From: Acholeplasmataceae bacterium
Lineage (GTDB): Bacteria; Bacillota_I; Bacilli_A; Acholeplasmatales; Acholeplasmataceae
DNA length: 64,000 bases
NCBI GenBank assembly: GCA_007692425.1
Contig: RECG01000006.1
Location: forward strand, 1 to 64,000
Direction: 5' to 3'
Positions 27,288 through 36,540 of this stretch are shown here, piece after piece (position 1 is the stretch's first letter; each line of letters starts with the position of its first letter). Position numbers and translations under genes: made by a program. The notes beneath the pieces were generated by a model. That model was not told where the DNA came from, made no database searches, and saw nothing but the letters and a program-made list of their open reading frames with translations.

Positions 27288-28979
27288 ATGAAATTTGATG
27301 ATTTCAAATACGAAAGACCGAACTTGGAAACCGTGATTACAGAAGCACAAGCACTCATTGACACCATTGGTGCCGGCAAAGACTTCGAGACCGAAAAAGA
27401 AGCCGTGTTCAACATGTTCAAATTACAAGACAAGGTGGGCACGATGGCCACGTTGGTCTCAATCAGACACAGCATCGATACGAAAGATGCGTTTTACGAA
27501 AAAGAAAATGAGTTCTTTGATGAGAACATGCCGAATCTCCAGCAGTATGAACATGCTTTCATGCAAAAACTGTTGGCATCTGGGCATCGTCCCCGACTTG
27601 AACAAGAACTTGGCAAACTCATGTTCATCCGTGCCGAACTCGCCCAAAAGACCTTTTCACCGGCCATCATCAACGAACTCCAGCAAGAAAACAAACTGTC
27701 GACCGAGTACGGCAAACTGATTGCCTCCGCCAAGATTGAGTTCAAGGATGGCACGTATAATCTCAGCCAGATGACTCCGTTCCTGCAGGACAAGAACCGT
27801 GAGACACGCCATCAGGCACAACTCGCTGTTTCCAAGTTTTTTGCAGACAACGAAGCTCAATTCGACCGCCTTTATGATGACCTTGTCAAGTTGCGTGACA
27901 CCATCGCCAAAAAACTTGGTTACGAGAATTTCATCCAACTTGGTTATGATCGCTTCGGCCGGACCGATTATGATGCGGCCGATGTCAAACGCTATCGCGA
28001 CCAGATTTACCAGGATATCGTTCCCTTGGTGGTTGAACTCACTGATCGGAAGGCGAAACGACTCGGCATCGACAACCCCAAGTCTTATGACCTTGCCCTG
28101 TCCTTCCTATCAGGAAACCCCAATCCAAAGGGAGACCGTGCATGGCAGGTTGAACGCGCCAAAAAGATGTATGAAGAAATGTCGCCTGAAACAGCCGAGT
28201 TTTTCAATTTCATGCTTGAGAATGATTTGATGGATCTTGACAGCAAGACCGGCAAACAGGGTGGGGGCTATTGCACCTTCCTGCCGGAATATCGGGCACC
28301 GTTCATTTTCGCAAATTTCAACGGTACCGCTCATGATGTCGATGTCCTGACACACGAAGCCGGCCATGCATTCCAAGTCTATCAAAGCCGCGATTTATTA
28401 CCCGACTACCGTTGGCCTACCATGGAAGCGGCTGAAATCCATTCCATGAGCATGGAGTTTCTGGCGTGGCCGTGGATCCATGAGTTCTTTTTGGAAGACA
28501 CCGACAAGTACAAGTTCAGCCATCTGGCCGGTGCGGTTTCTTTCCTGCCTTACGGCGTATTGGTCGATGAGTTCCAGCATCACATCTATGAGAAACCGGC
28601 CATGACACCCGATGAGCGTAAGGCATTATGGCGACGACTGGAAAAGAAATACCTGCCCTTCAAAGATTATGGCGATGACACGTTCTTGGAAAAAGGAACC
28701 TTCTGGTTCCGCCAAGGTCATATCTTCGGCGCGCCTTTCTATTATATCGATTACACATTGGCCCAGATTTGTGCGTTCCAATATTGGATCATGCATCAGG
28801 CCGACAGCAAGAAAGCGCTCGACAGTTATTTGCACCTGTGTCGTCTGGGTGGATCAAAGAGTTTTGTCGAGTTGATCGAGACCATCAAATTAAAAAACCC
28901 GTTCCAACCCGGAACAGTGAAAGAGATTGTCAAACCCATCCGCAACTATCTTGATGCCGTTGATGACACCAAGCTTTAA
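27288..28979 (+). CDS. M3 family oligoendopeptidase
   Basis: 563 aa. The zinc site is His356-Glu-Ala-Gly-His360 in DVLTHEAGHAFQVY, with the third ligand Glu in MEAAEIHSMSMEF about 25 residues later. The helical N-terminal half and the end motif RQGHIFGAPFYYIDYTLAQI fit the clade of M3 oligoendopeptidases near PepF. No signal peptide is seen, so it acts in the cytoplasm on short peptides, probably after uptake. AAAGAGGTGCG precedes the ATG. A small membrane protein gene follows with three bases between. Confidence 0.92.
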   Translation: MKFDDFKYERPNLETVITEAQALIDTIGAGKDFETEKEAVFNMFKLQDKVGTMATLVSIRHSIDTKDAFYEKENEFFDENMPNLQQYEHAFMQKLLASGHRPRLEQELGKLMFIRAELAQKTFSPAIINELQQENKLSTEYGKLIASAKIEFKDGTYNLSQMTPFLQDKNRETRHQAQLAVSKFFADNEAQFDRLYDDLVKLRDTIAKKLGYENFIQLGYDRFGRTDYDAADVKRYRDQIYQDIVPLVVELTDRKAKRLGIDNPKSYDLALSFLSGNPNPKGDRAWQVERAKKMYEEMSPETAEFFNFMLENDLMDLDSKTGKQGGGYCTFLPEYRAPFIFANFNGTAHDVDVLTHEAGHAFQVYQSRDLLPDYRWPTMEAAEIHSMSMEFLAWPWIHEFFLEDTDKYKFSHLAGAVSFLPYGVLVDEFQHHIYEKPAMTPDERKALWRRLEKKYLPFKDYGDDTFLEKGTFWFRQGHIFGAPFYYIDYTLAQICAFQYWIMHQADSKKALDSYLHLCRLGGSKSFVELIETIKLKNPFQPGTVKEIVKPIRNYLDAVDDTKL

Positions 28980-28982
28980 GCG

Positions 28983-29399
28983 ATGAGAGTCAATATCATT
29001 CAACTCATCATTCAAGCGGCGGTGGTCGCCACCTTCGCCTTGAACAGTTTCAATTATCAATACAACGTTGTTCCCGATGATGAAAGCAGCCAGGTCATTA
29101 AAGTGCCGATCAGTGGTTTCGAAGCCATCACATCCGGTCATTTCTTTACCATCGGAAGTGTGGTGGTGGCCATCTTATTAGCAGGAGCACTGTATCATTT
29201 TGTCGTACAAGCCATCAGTCTGTTCAGTCAAACCATGGCTGAAAAAATGGCCCCTTCAATCATCGTGGTCACCAACATCCAAATCATTGCAGGGTTGTTG
29301 ACGGTGACGCTTCTAGGCACATTTTTGGAAATTTTCGGGTTTGTGATTGTTGGTCTGATTGTCCTCGGCGCCATCATCAAATATCGATTCCAAGCATAA
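28983..29399 (+). CDS. Small membrane protein of unknown function
   Basis: 138 aa. Hydrophobic helices at about 5-22, 55-80, 90-110 and 112-132; a polar outside-type loop (about 23-48) lies between the first two. It begins three bases after the peptidase stop, so its translation probably depends on that of the peptidase. No known family is recognised, and no charged or metal-binding residues stand out in the helices. Confidence 0.6.
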   Translation: MRVNIIQLIIQAAVVATFALNSFNYQYNVVPDDESSQVIKVPISGFEAITSGHFFTIGSVVVAILLAGALYHFVVQAISLFSQTMAEKMAPSIIVVTNIQIIAGLLTVTLLGTFLEIFGFVIVGLIVLGAIIKYRFQA

Positions 29400-29402
29400 A
29401 CG

Positions 29403-29436
29403 AAAAGGCACCGTCAATCGCCTGACGGTGCCTTTT
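29403..29436. terminator. Bidirectional terminator
   Basis: AAAAGGCACCGTCA and TGACGGTGCCTTTT form a perfect 14-bp stem. It overlaps the stop of the flavin reductase gene on the minus strand. Confidence 0.9.
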
Positions 29437-30289
29437 CCTTGTGTTTTAAATAAGCTCTGATGCCATCTGCGGCAAGCATGCCGTCGTAAACGGCTTTGGC
29501 AATTTGCAGTTTCCCACCAACGATATCTCCGGCCGCGAACAACCCGGGAATATTGGTCATGAAATGCTCATCGACGTCGACATTACCATTTGAAGTCGCG
29601 ATGCCAAGAAGGCTGGCAAACGCAATGGAACTGGGCGCGCCGATGGCGACAAACACACCGTCGATTTGATGAACGCCCTCTTGGGTTTCGACAAAGCGGA
29701 CACGGTCATCACCGCCAATCCGGACGATAGGAGATTCGATGACCGGATGGTTGACATCGACCTCCAGCGGCTTGCCATCGGTGAAGATGGTAATCTGATC
29801 GGTGAGGTGCGCCAACTCGGATAATTCACTTTGCATGTAGCGACCACTTCCCACCACGGCGATGCGTTTGCCGCGATAGAAATAGCCATCGCACATCGCG
29901 CACAAACTGATGCCCTTGCCTTTGAAAGAAGAGAATCCAGACACATCCAAGGCTTTCCGGGTTTTTCCGGTTGCCAGCAAGACAGTCTTTGCTTGAACTT
30001 GGGTTTGAAGCGTATCAAGAACGAAAAGGTCATTTTTCAACGTGATCTTAAGCACGGCATCATGCATGACTTTGATGCCGAGTCGTTTTGCTTGTTGGAC
30101 GCCGGAGTCAATCAAAAAAGAGCCCATGACGGGCGATGAAAAACCATAGTAGTTTTCAACGGGATCTTGATAATCCTTCAAGGCACCTGCGTCTTTTCCG
30201 ATGACCAGCGGCGTGATGCCGGCACGCTTCAAATAGATGGCTGCGCTGATGCCGGCCGGACCATGACCGACAATAATGACCGGATTCAT
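29414..30289 (-). CDS. Thioredoxin-reductase-like flavoprotein, atypical electron donor site
   Basis: 291 aa. FAD motif GHGPAGISAAIYL at the start, redox pair CAMCDGYFYRGK (CxxC, about residues 133-136) and the FAD end motif GLFAAGDIVGGK. In NADPH-dependent thioredoxin reductases the second nucleotide domain has GGGxSA and HRRxxxRA; here these places read VVGSGRYMQSE and FTDGKPLEVD, so the usual NADPH site is missing. Similar short forms known from clostridia take electrons from ferredoxin or other donors. It overlaps the thioredoxin gene upstream by 4 nt, so thioredoxin is the probable partner. Confidence 0.85.
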   Translation of the reverse strand: MNPVIIVGHGPAGISAAIYLKRAGITPLVIGKDAGALKDYQDPVENYYGFSSPVMGSFLIDSGVQQAKRLGIKVMHDAVLKITLKNDLFVLDTLQTQVQAKTVLLATGKTRKALDVSGFSSFKGKGISLCAMCDGYFYRGKRIAVVGSGRYMQSELSELAHLTDQITIFTDGKPLEVDVNHPVIESPIVRIGGDDRVRFVETQEGVHQIDGVFVAIGAPSSIAFASLLGIATSNGNVDVDEHFMTNIPGLFAAGDIVGGKLQIAKAVYDGMLAADGIRAYLKHKEKAPSGD

Positions 30290-30597
30290 AGGTCAAGCAG
30301 TTTGAGCAAGGCGTCTTTCGATTGGACGCCGATCACCGAACTGACCACGGCACCACGGTTGAAAACAGCAAGGGTCGGAATGCTCATGATGCTATAGGTG
30401 TCTGCAATATCGGAACATTCATCCACCTCAAGCTGGGCAATCTTGATCTTGCCGGCAAGTTCTTGGGCGAGCGCTTCAAGAATGGGCGTCATACGAGAAC
30501 AGGGTGCACACCATTCTGCCCAAAAATCAACCAAAACCGGAACCGGACTTTCAAGCACTTCATTTTTGAAATTATCTTCAGTCAGATGGACTACCAT
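30286..30597 (-). CDS. trxA: Thioredoxin
   Basis: 103 aa. VLVDFWAEWCAPCSRMTPIL holds the redox site WCAPC (Ala in place of the usual Gly), and SIPTLAVF holds the cis-Pro loop. Full length. It is the first gene of a two-gene unit with the flavin reductase, which it overlaps by ATGA. A GGGGTGAT site precedes the ATG on this strand. Confidence 0.93.
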   Translation of the reverse strand: MVVHLTEDNFKNEVLESPVPVLVDFWAEWCAPCSRMTPILEALAQELAGKIKIAQLEVDECSDIADTYSIMSIPTLAVFNRGAVVSSVIGVQSKDALLKLLDL

Positions 30598-30712
30598 ATC
30601 ATCACCCCTTGTCAGTTATTCAAATTATAACGAATTCAAGCCGTTTTTACCAATGAAACAACTTGACAGGGAAGACAAGCAGGCATAACAAGAACAGACC
30701 GGTGAGGAATGA

Positions 30713-30751
30713 TAGCACTTGTGTGCTAAAATCACATTCATGTGATATAAT
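30713..30751 (+). promoter_or_regulatory. Two tandem palindromes over the ecf promoter
   Basis: TAGCAC/GTGCTA (30713-30718, 30723-30728) and ATCACAT/ATGTGAT (30731-30737, 30740-30746) follow each other, the second touching TATAAT (30746-30751). Repressor binding here would block transcription of ecfA1-ecfA2-ecfT-truA. The regulator is not known. Confidence 0.5.
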
Positions 30752-30778
30752 GTTAAGGTATGAAATGTAGGTGTTCAC

Positions 30779-31582
30779 ATGATCAATATCAACCAGCTCA
30801 GCTTCTCCTATAACGGTCAGGACGAGGCTTTGACCGATATCACACTGAATATCGCCGAAGGCACATGGGTGTCCATCATCGGCCACAACGGATCCGGCAA
30901 ATCAACGCTCGCCAAGTTGATGGTCGGTCTTTTGACGCCGACCACTGGCATGATCGAAATCAACGGCTTGCCGCTGAACGAAGACAACCTGCCGGCGACC
31001 CGCAAGAAAATAGGTATTGTCTTTCAAAATCCGGACAACCAGTTTGTCGGTGTCACCGTCAGGCACGATATCGCCTTCGGCCTTGAAAACCAATGTATCC
31101 CACATGACGACATGGCCAGGAAAATCGATGAGTATGTCCGTTTGGTCGGCATGCAGGATTTTCTGGAAAAAGAACCGCACCAACTATCGGGAGGACAAAA
31201 ACAAAGGGTGGCAATCGCCGGCGCACTCGCCATGGAACAAGACATTTTGATTCTTGATGAAGCCACATCGATGCTTGATCCCGAGGGGACCCGGGAAATT
31301 GTCGCCTTGATCCAACACTTGAACACGACCATGAAAAAAACCATCATCACCATCACGCACGATCTGGCGTTCGCCGCCTTGAGTGATCAACTGATGGTAT
31401 TGAAAGACGGTCGGCTGATTGCCGAGGGATCGCCCAAGGATGTGTTTGAACAAGAAGAGTTGCTCAAGTCATCGCATCTTGAGCTTCCTTTCACGCTGAA
31501 ACTTTATCATGACATGCAGAAATCAGGGCATGCCAATCAAAAGATCATGGAGGCGCTATGGGCATTCAATTCAAAAACGTAA
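30779..31582 (+). CDS. ecfA1: ECF transporter ATPase subunit A1
   Basis: 267 aa. Walker A GHNGSGKST, the Q-loop VFQNPDNQFVGVTV, signature LSGGQKQRVAIAGAL, Walker B ILILDEAT and a switch His in TITHDLAFA. Together with EcfA2 and EcfT it powers interchangeable substrate-binding S components for vitamins or metals; none is in the window. Overlaps ecfA2 by 25 nt. Confidence 0.95.
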   Translation: MININQLSFSYNGQDEALTDITLNIAEGTWVSIIGHNGSGKSTLAKLMVGLLTPTTGMIEINGLPLNEDNLPATRKKIGIVFQNPDNQFVGVTVRHDIAFGLENQCIPHDDMARKIDEYVRLVGMQDFLEKEPHQLSGGQKQRVAIAGALAMEQDILILDEATSMLDPEGTREIVALIQHLNTTMKKTIITITHDLAFAALSDQLMVLKDGRLIAEGSPKDVFEQEELLKSSHLELPFTLKLYHDMQKSGHANQKIMEALWAFNSKT

Positions 31583-32406
31583 GCTATTCCTATCGCGGCC
31601 TCAAGGTTAACTATGACGCGCTCAAACAAATCACGGTTGATATCAAGCCCGAAGGAGAGTTCATCGCGATTTGCGGACACACCGGTTCCGGTAAGTCCAC
31701 CATGGTCCAACACATGAACGCCTTGTTGCTGCCAACCGCAGGCAATGTGGTTGTTTTTGGTCAACAACTGCCACCCAGACGCAAAGAAAAAATCAACCAT
31801 TTGCGACAAAAAGTGGGACTTGTTTTTCAATTTCCTGAATATCAACTGTTTGAAGAAACCATCATCAAAGACATCATGTTTGGTCCGAAGAACTTCAAAG
31901 ACACGGAAGAAGTGGCATATGAAAAAGCCAAAAGAGCCGCCGCCATCGTCGGTATAGGTGAACAACTCTACGAACAATCGCCCTTCCGGATCAGCGGTGG
32001 ACAAATGCGGCGTGTCGCCGTGGCGGGTATTTTGGCCATGGAACCGAGTGTGTTGGTGCTTGATGAACCGACAAGAGGATTGGACCCCAAGGGTAAAAAC
32101 GATCTGATGGCGATTTTCAAGGAACTTCATGAAAAACAAAACAAGACCGTTCTTTTGATTTCTCATGACATGGATCTTGTGTCACAGTATGCCCAAAGAG
32201 TTATTGTGCTGAAAGAAGGACAACTGGTGTTTGACGGCACCAAGGAAGCGCTTTTCGCACATTCCGACTTCGCGTCTTTTCATCTTGATTTGCCGACACC
32301 TTTGAAAATCTTGCGACATCTTGAAACAGAAGCGGGCATCCCCTATCAACCGATGTATGACTACGACAGCCTGCTTGCTTATTTACAGGAGGTCGGACAT
32401 GAATAA
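31558..32406 (+). CDS. ecfA2: ECF transporter ATPase subunit A2
   Basis: 282 aa. MGIQFKNVSYSYRG, Walker A GHTGSGKST, VFQFPEYQLFEETI, ISGGQMRRVAVAGIL and VLVLDEPTRGLDP are EcfA2-specific. ATG 31558 follows ATGGAGGCGC within the end of ecfA1. It overlaps ecfT by 8 nt. Confidence 0.95.
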   Translation: MGIQFKNVSYSYRGLKVNYDALKQITVDIKPEGEFIAICGHTGSGKSTMVQHMNALLLPTAGNVVVFGQQLPPRRKEKINHLRQKVGLVFQFPEYQLFEETIIKDIMFGPKNFKDTEEVAYEKAKRAAAIVGIGEQLYEQSPFRISGGQMRRVAVAGILAMEPSVLVLDEPTRGLDPKGKNDLMAIFKELHEKQNKTVLLISHDMDLVSQYAQRVIVLKEGQLVFDGTKEALFAHSDFASFHLDLPTPLKILRHLETEAGIPYQPMYDYDSLLAYLQEVGHE

Positions 32407-33379
32407 CATCACCATTGGCCAATACATTCCCGGCGACTCCTGGCTACATCGGCTCGACCCCCGCATCAAGCTGTTGAGCCTTGTTGTGATATTGGTTGCC
32501 ATTTTCATCATCCCTATCAGCATTGAAGCAGGCGCGATCACCTCCATGTTATCATTGTTCGCGGGTGTGATCTTGTTGACCATGTCCAGCGGGGTTCCGT
32601 TGAAGAAAGTCATCAACGGTCTTCGCCCCATCGTCTTCCTGTTGACGTTTACCTTTTTGATCCAGTTGTTTTATGTCCGCACCGGCAATTTGGTGGTGCC
32701 GCCCATCGACATGTATATTTCTGTCACCAGTATTGCCGCGATCATTCTTTGGTTTTTTGTATATCATTGGACCAAAAAGTATATCAAGACACGCATCTTG
32801 TATTTCTTTTTTGCGGTCATCATGGTCTTTGTGCTTCAAGCGCTGCTACCTTATGTGACGCTGACCGCCTATCAGTTCGAGATTTATGACGAAGGATTGA
32901 TTCGGGCCGGTTTCATCTTTGTCAGAATCACCAACGTCATCATCTTTACATCGTTGTTGACCTTCACCACAATGACAACCGATCTGAATTACGGAATCGA
33001 AGCCTTGATGAGACCTCTCAAACGTGTGGGTGTGCCGGTTGATGTGATTGCGATGATGTTGTCATTGACATTGCGCTATATCCCGACATTACTGGGCGAA
33101 ACCGAAAAAATCATGAAAGCACAAGCTTCAAGAGGCGTTGATTTCAAAGAAAGCAAACTCAAAGATAAAATCATCCAGATCATCTCCTTGCTCATCCCCG
33201 TGTTTGTCATTTCTTTCAAACGGGCCGAAGATCTTGGCAACGCCATGGAAGTGCGCGGATACATCATTGGCGCACCCCGTACCAAGATAGATCAATATCA
33301 TCTCGGTTTTGTCGATCTGTTTAGTTTGATGATGGCGTTTGCCGTACTCGGCATCATCATTTATTTCCGGGTGGTCTGA
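32399..33379 (+). CDS. ecfT: ECF transporter transmembrane subunit EcfT, enlarged
   Basis: 326 aa from ATG 32399 (CAGGAGGTCGG upstream). PGDSWLHRLDPRIKLL at the start and the cytoplasmic coupling motifs AQASRGVDF and AMEVRGYIIG, which contact the two ATPases, identify it. Usual EcfT is near 265 aa; the excess is a central stretch (about residues 100-165) that adds a hydrophobic pair around WFFVYHWTKKYIKTRILYFFFAVIM. The stop overlaps the truA ATG. Confidence 0.92.
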   Translation: MNNITIGQYIPGDSWLHRLDPRIKLLSLVVILVAIFIIPISIEAGAITSMLSLFAGVILLTMSSGVPLKKVINGLRPIVFLLTFTFLIQLFYVRTGNLVVPPIDMYISVTSIAAIILWFFVYHWTKKYIKTRILYFFFAVIMVFVLQALLPYVTLTAYQFEIYDEGLIRAGFIFVRITNVIIFTSLLTFTTMTTDLNYGIEALMRPLKRVGVPVDVIAMMLSLTLRYIPTLLGETEKIMKAQASRGVDFKESKLKDKIIQIISLLIPVFVISFKRAEDLGNAMEVRGYIIGAPRTKIDQYHLGFVDLFSLMMAFAVLGIIIYFRVV

Positions 33380-34101
33380 TGCGATACAAAGCCCTGGTCA
33401 GTTATGATGGTGGACGCTATCATGGTTTCCAAAGACAGAAAAACGCGACAGGCATCCAGACCCTGATTGAACGCGCCCTCAGGCTGATGACACAAACCGA
33501 TATCAAGATTCAAAGCGCAGGCAGGACCGACAAGGGCGTTCACGCCCTGGGTCAGGTCTTCCATTTTGATGCGGAACCCGAACTTGATGGCGACACCTGG
33601 GTGCGCGCCATCAATGATCGTCTGCCGCCCGACATCAGGATTTTGGATGTCAAGCCGGTCTCCGATCGGTTTCATGCCCGGTATGACGCCAAAGCGAAAA
33701 TATATCGCTATGTCATCGCCAAACAACCCAGCACGGCATTCACGCAAGGGTATGAGGTGTATGTCCGCAACTTCGCTATCGAACCCGTCAGGCAGGCATT
33801 GCCGATGTTGGTCGGCACCCATGATTTCAAAGGCTTTTCAAAACAAGTCGGCAACAAAGACACCACCAAAACCATTTTTCAAGCCGATGTCAAAGAAACA
33901 AAAAAACATTACGTGTTCACATTCAAAGGCAACGGTTTTCTCAAATACATGGTCCGATCGATCATGGGCACCTTGATCGAAATCGGTCAAGGCAAGCTTG
34001 ATCCTGATGTCGTCAACGACATTCTAGAGACTCAAAACCGGTCTTTGGCAGGGGACACCGCTGAAGCGAAAGGGCTATTTTTAGTCAAAATTAACTATTG
34101 A
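33379..34101 (+). CDS. truA: tRNA pseudouridine(38-40) synthase
   Basis: 240 aa. YDGGRYHGFQRQ and AGRTDKGVHALGQVFHF, the latter with the catalytic Asp, are TruA hallmarks. TGATG overlap with ecfT. Usual neighbours in Firmicutes are ecfT before it and rplM after; here tmk follows. Confidence 0.96.
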   Translation: MRYKALVSYDGGRYHGFQRQKNATGIQTLIERALRLMTQTDIKIQSAGRTDKGVHALGQVFHFDAEPELDGDTWVRAINDRLPPDIRILDVKPVSDRFHARYDAKAKIYRYVIAKQPSTAFTQGYEVYVRNFAIEPVRQALPMLVGTHDFKGFSKQVGNKDTTKTIFQADVKETKKHYVFTFKGNGFLKYMVRSIMGTLIEIGQGKLDPDVVNDILETQNRSLAGDTAEAKGLFLVKINY

Positions 34102-34131
34102 CTGATGTTATAATAAAACAAAAAGGGGAAG

Positions 34132-34740
34132 ATGTCCGTGTTCATCACATTCGAAGGTGGAGAAGGTACCGGAAAGACAACGTTGATCAAAAATATTTTT
34201 CAGGCACTTCGCTCATCACGCCCGATCGTGACCACACGTGAACCGGGCGGTTCTTTGATTGCCGAAGCCATCCGCGATGTGGTGCTCAACCCCAAATATG
34301 AAGGCGTGACCCCGCATGCCGAAGCCCTGTTGATCGCCGCGGCCCGGGCCCAACATCTGCACGAAGTGATCCTGCCTGCCTTGGCTGAAGGCAAAACCGT
34401 GCTATGTGACCGTTATCTGGATAGTTCTCTGGCCTATCAGGCATACGCCCGTGAACTGGGTGTTCCGTTTATTCTCAACATCAACAAGCTGGCCGTCGAA
34501 AATATGCCGGACCTGACTTTCTACATCGACCTTGATCCGAAAGTCGGCATGGACCGGATTTCTCATCGCGCCAAGTATGACAGGCTCGATCAGGAAACAG
34601 ACGACTTTCATTTGCTGGTGCGCGAAGGGTATTTGAAAGTGGCCGCCATGTATCCCGAACGGATTGTCATCATCAACGGCAATCAACCGCTTGAGAACAT
34701 CACGGAAGAAGTATTGACCGCCATTCGTGAACAGTCATGA
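34132..34740 (+). CDS. tmk: Thymidylate kinase
   Basis: 202 aa. P-loop FEGGEGTGKTT, the DR(Y)xDSSxAYQ motif and TREPGG identify dTMP kinase, which makes dTDP. ATG 34132 with AAAAGGGGAAG upstream; GTG 34138 is possible. A TATAAT at 34109 may be its promoter. Overlaps holB by 4 nt (ATGA). Confidence 0.96.
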   Translation: MSVFITFEGGEGTGKTTLIKNIFQALRSSRPIVTTREPGGSLIAEAIRDVVLNPKYEGVTPHAEALLIAAARAQHLHEVILPALAEGKTVLCDRYLDSSLAYQAYARELGVPFILNINKLAVENMPDLTFYIDLDPKVGMDRISHRAKYDRLDQETDDFHLLVREGYLKVAAMYPERIVIINGNQPLENITEEVLTAIREQS

Positions 34741-35681
34741 AACGCGCCTATTATTTTTTCCAACAAACCATTCAAAAAAACCGGCTTTCCCATTTATATC
34801 TGATTTGCGGACCGAAGGGAAGCGGCAAGTCCGAGCTGGTCAATGATGTCGCCTATTTGATCTTGAATCAAAACAAACCGGAATCGCCACATTTGAAACA
34901 TCAGATCAAGGAAAACAAAGTCGCCAACATGATGGTGATCGAACCCGATGGTGCGATGATCAAAAAAGAACAAATTTTGATGTTACAAATGGAGTTTTCC
35001 AAGACGGCACTTGTCAGCGGTCCCCGTCTTTACATCATCAAGAATGTTGAGAAAATGAATCAAAGCGCTGCCAACAGTCTGCTGAAATTCATGGAAGAAC
35101 CATTAAGCAAAAAGGTTTATGGGTTTCTCTTGACAGAAGATCGTGACGCTGTCATCAGAACCATCGTCTCACGTAGCCAGGTCATCCAACTCAAAAGCAT
35201 TGATGAGAAAGATTTGGAAAAAGAACTACTGGCTCAAGGCGTTGATGCCAAAGCGGCCGCCATCGCACCTTATCTGACCAAGAATAGCGAAGAGGCTGAA
35301 GCGTTATCCACGGATCCCAACTTTTTAACCATGGTGGCCTTCATTGAAGAACTTGCCACATTATGGTCTGACAAGCAAACATCGTTTCCCCTGTATTTCG
35401 CTCAAAAAGGCGCTTTCCTGACACAGGAAAGGCAAGTCTTTGAAACGTTTTTGGAGCTTCTCCTGATTTACCATCTTGACTTGATTCATTATCGCGCACA
35501 TCAAGACATTGCGTTCAGTTTTCTTCAAGAACAAGTGCGTAAGAACAGCGATCTGCTGTCTGTCACACACATCAACGACATCATCGATCAAATTCAAGAC
35601 GCATTGGAAAAACAATCATATTTCATCAATTTGGAACTGGCCCTGGACCACTTGGCCTACACGCTGGAAAAGAAGAGGTGA
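34737..35681 (+). CDS. holB: DNA polymerase III delta' subunit, zinc-free
   Basis: 314 aa. HLYLICGPKGSGKSEL (Walker A), NSLLKFMEEPLSKKVYGFLLTEDRDAVIRTIVSRSQVIQL (sensor 1 and SRC-like block). The four-Cys zinc module common after Walker A is missing: residues 40-70 contain no Cys. It is the clamp-loader wrench. Neighbours tmk and ricT confirm the assignment. Confidence 0.88.
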   Translation: MKRAYYFFQQTIQKNRLSHLYLICGPKGSGKSELVNDVAYLILNQNKPESPHLKHQIKENKVANMMVIEPDGAMIKKEQILMLQMEFSKTALVSGPRLYIIKNVEKMNQSAANSLLKFMEEPLSKKVYGFLLTEDRDAVIRTIVSRSQVIQLKSIDEKDLEKELLAQGVDAKAAAIAPYLTKNSEEAEALSTDPNFLTMVAFIEELATLWSDKQTSFPLYFAQKGAFLTQERQVFETFLELLLIYHLDLIHYRAHQDIAFSFLQEQVRKNSDLLSVTHINDIIDQIQDALEKQSYFINLELALDHLAYTLEKKR

Positions 35682-35685
35682 GTTC

Positions 35686-36495
35686 ATGCAAGTCGCACTG
35701 ATTCAATTTAAAGAAGCAGGTAAAAAGTATTATTTTTCATATAAAGATACAGATATCAAACAAGGCGATGCGGTTGTTGTCGAAACGACAAGAGGTCTTG
35801 AAATCGGACACGTATATGCATTTCGCGATGTTGAAAAAAGCGAAGTGACTGGCGCCTTGAAACCAATCATCCGCGTCGCTGAAGCCGACGATATCGAGGC
35901 GGACACATACAACCAAAGTCTTGAATCCGGCATTGTCGACAAGACCAAGACATTGGCGAAGAAGAACGGGCTTGAAATCAAAGTCCTGGGTGCTGAATAT
36001 ACCTTGGACCGCAAACGTCTGGTCATCTATTTCGAGTCGGAGACACGTGTTGATTTCCGTACCTTGGTCAGAGACTTGAGCGAGGTCTACCACACCCGTA
36101 TTGAACTTAGACAAATCGGTCCCAGGGATGCCGCCAAAATGATTGGTGGTATCGGGCCTTGTGGTTTGTTGCTTTGTTGCAACACCTTCATCGGCGAATT
36201 TGAAACCGTGTCCATCAAGATGGCTAAAAACCAGAACATCTCCCTGAACCCGCAAAAAATCTCAGGTGTGTGCGGCAAGCTTTTATGCTGCATCCGCTAT
36301 GAAGAAGCACTGTACACCGAGTTCAAGCGACTCATGCCCGATCTTAATGAAATCGTTTTGACAGAACGCGGGCATGCTAAAATCATCGATGTGAACATCC
36401 TGATGCTGAAAGCAAGAGTCCGCTATCCGGATGATGGTGTGATGGAATGGCTGGCATTGACGGACATGACACGTGAAGACAAAGGTGCCGAATAA
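35686..36495 (+). CDS. ricT: PSP1-domain protein RicT (YaaT)
   Basis: 269 aa from ATG 35686 (AGAGGTGAG upstream; a longer frame runs into holB). PSP1 domain in the C-terminal half: RIELRQIGPRDAAKMIGGIG, GPCGLLLCCNTF, GVCGKLLCCIRYE. The two CxxxxCC clusters are thought to hold [4Fe-4S] clusters in the RicAFT complex, which helps RNase Y process mRNA in Bacillus. RicA and RicF are not in view. Confidence 0.92.
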   Translation: MQVALIQFKEAGKKYYFSYKDTDIKQGDAVVVETTRGLEIGHVYAFRDVEKSEVTGALKPIIRVAEADDIEADTYNQSLESGIVDKTKTLAKKNGLEIKVLGAEYTLDRKRLVIYFESETRVDFRTLVRDLSEVYHTRIELRQIGPRDAAKMIGGIGPCGLLLCCNTFIGEFETVSIKMAKNQNISLNPQKISGVCGKLLCCIRYEEALYTEFKRLMPDLNEIVLTERGHAKIIDVNILMLKARVRYPDDGVMEWLALTDMTREDKGAE

Positions 36496-36540
36496 CAACG
36501 ACATCATCGATAAAGATCAATACGCGAGGAGGAATCGCTG

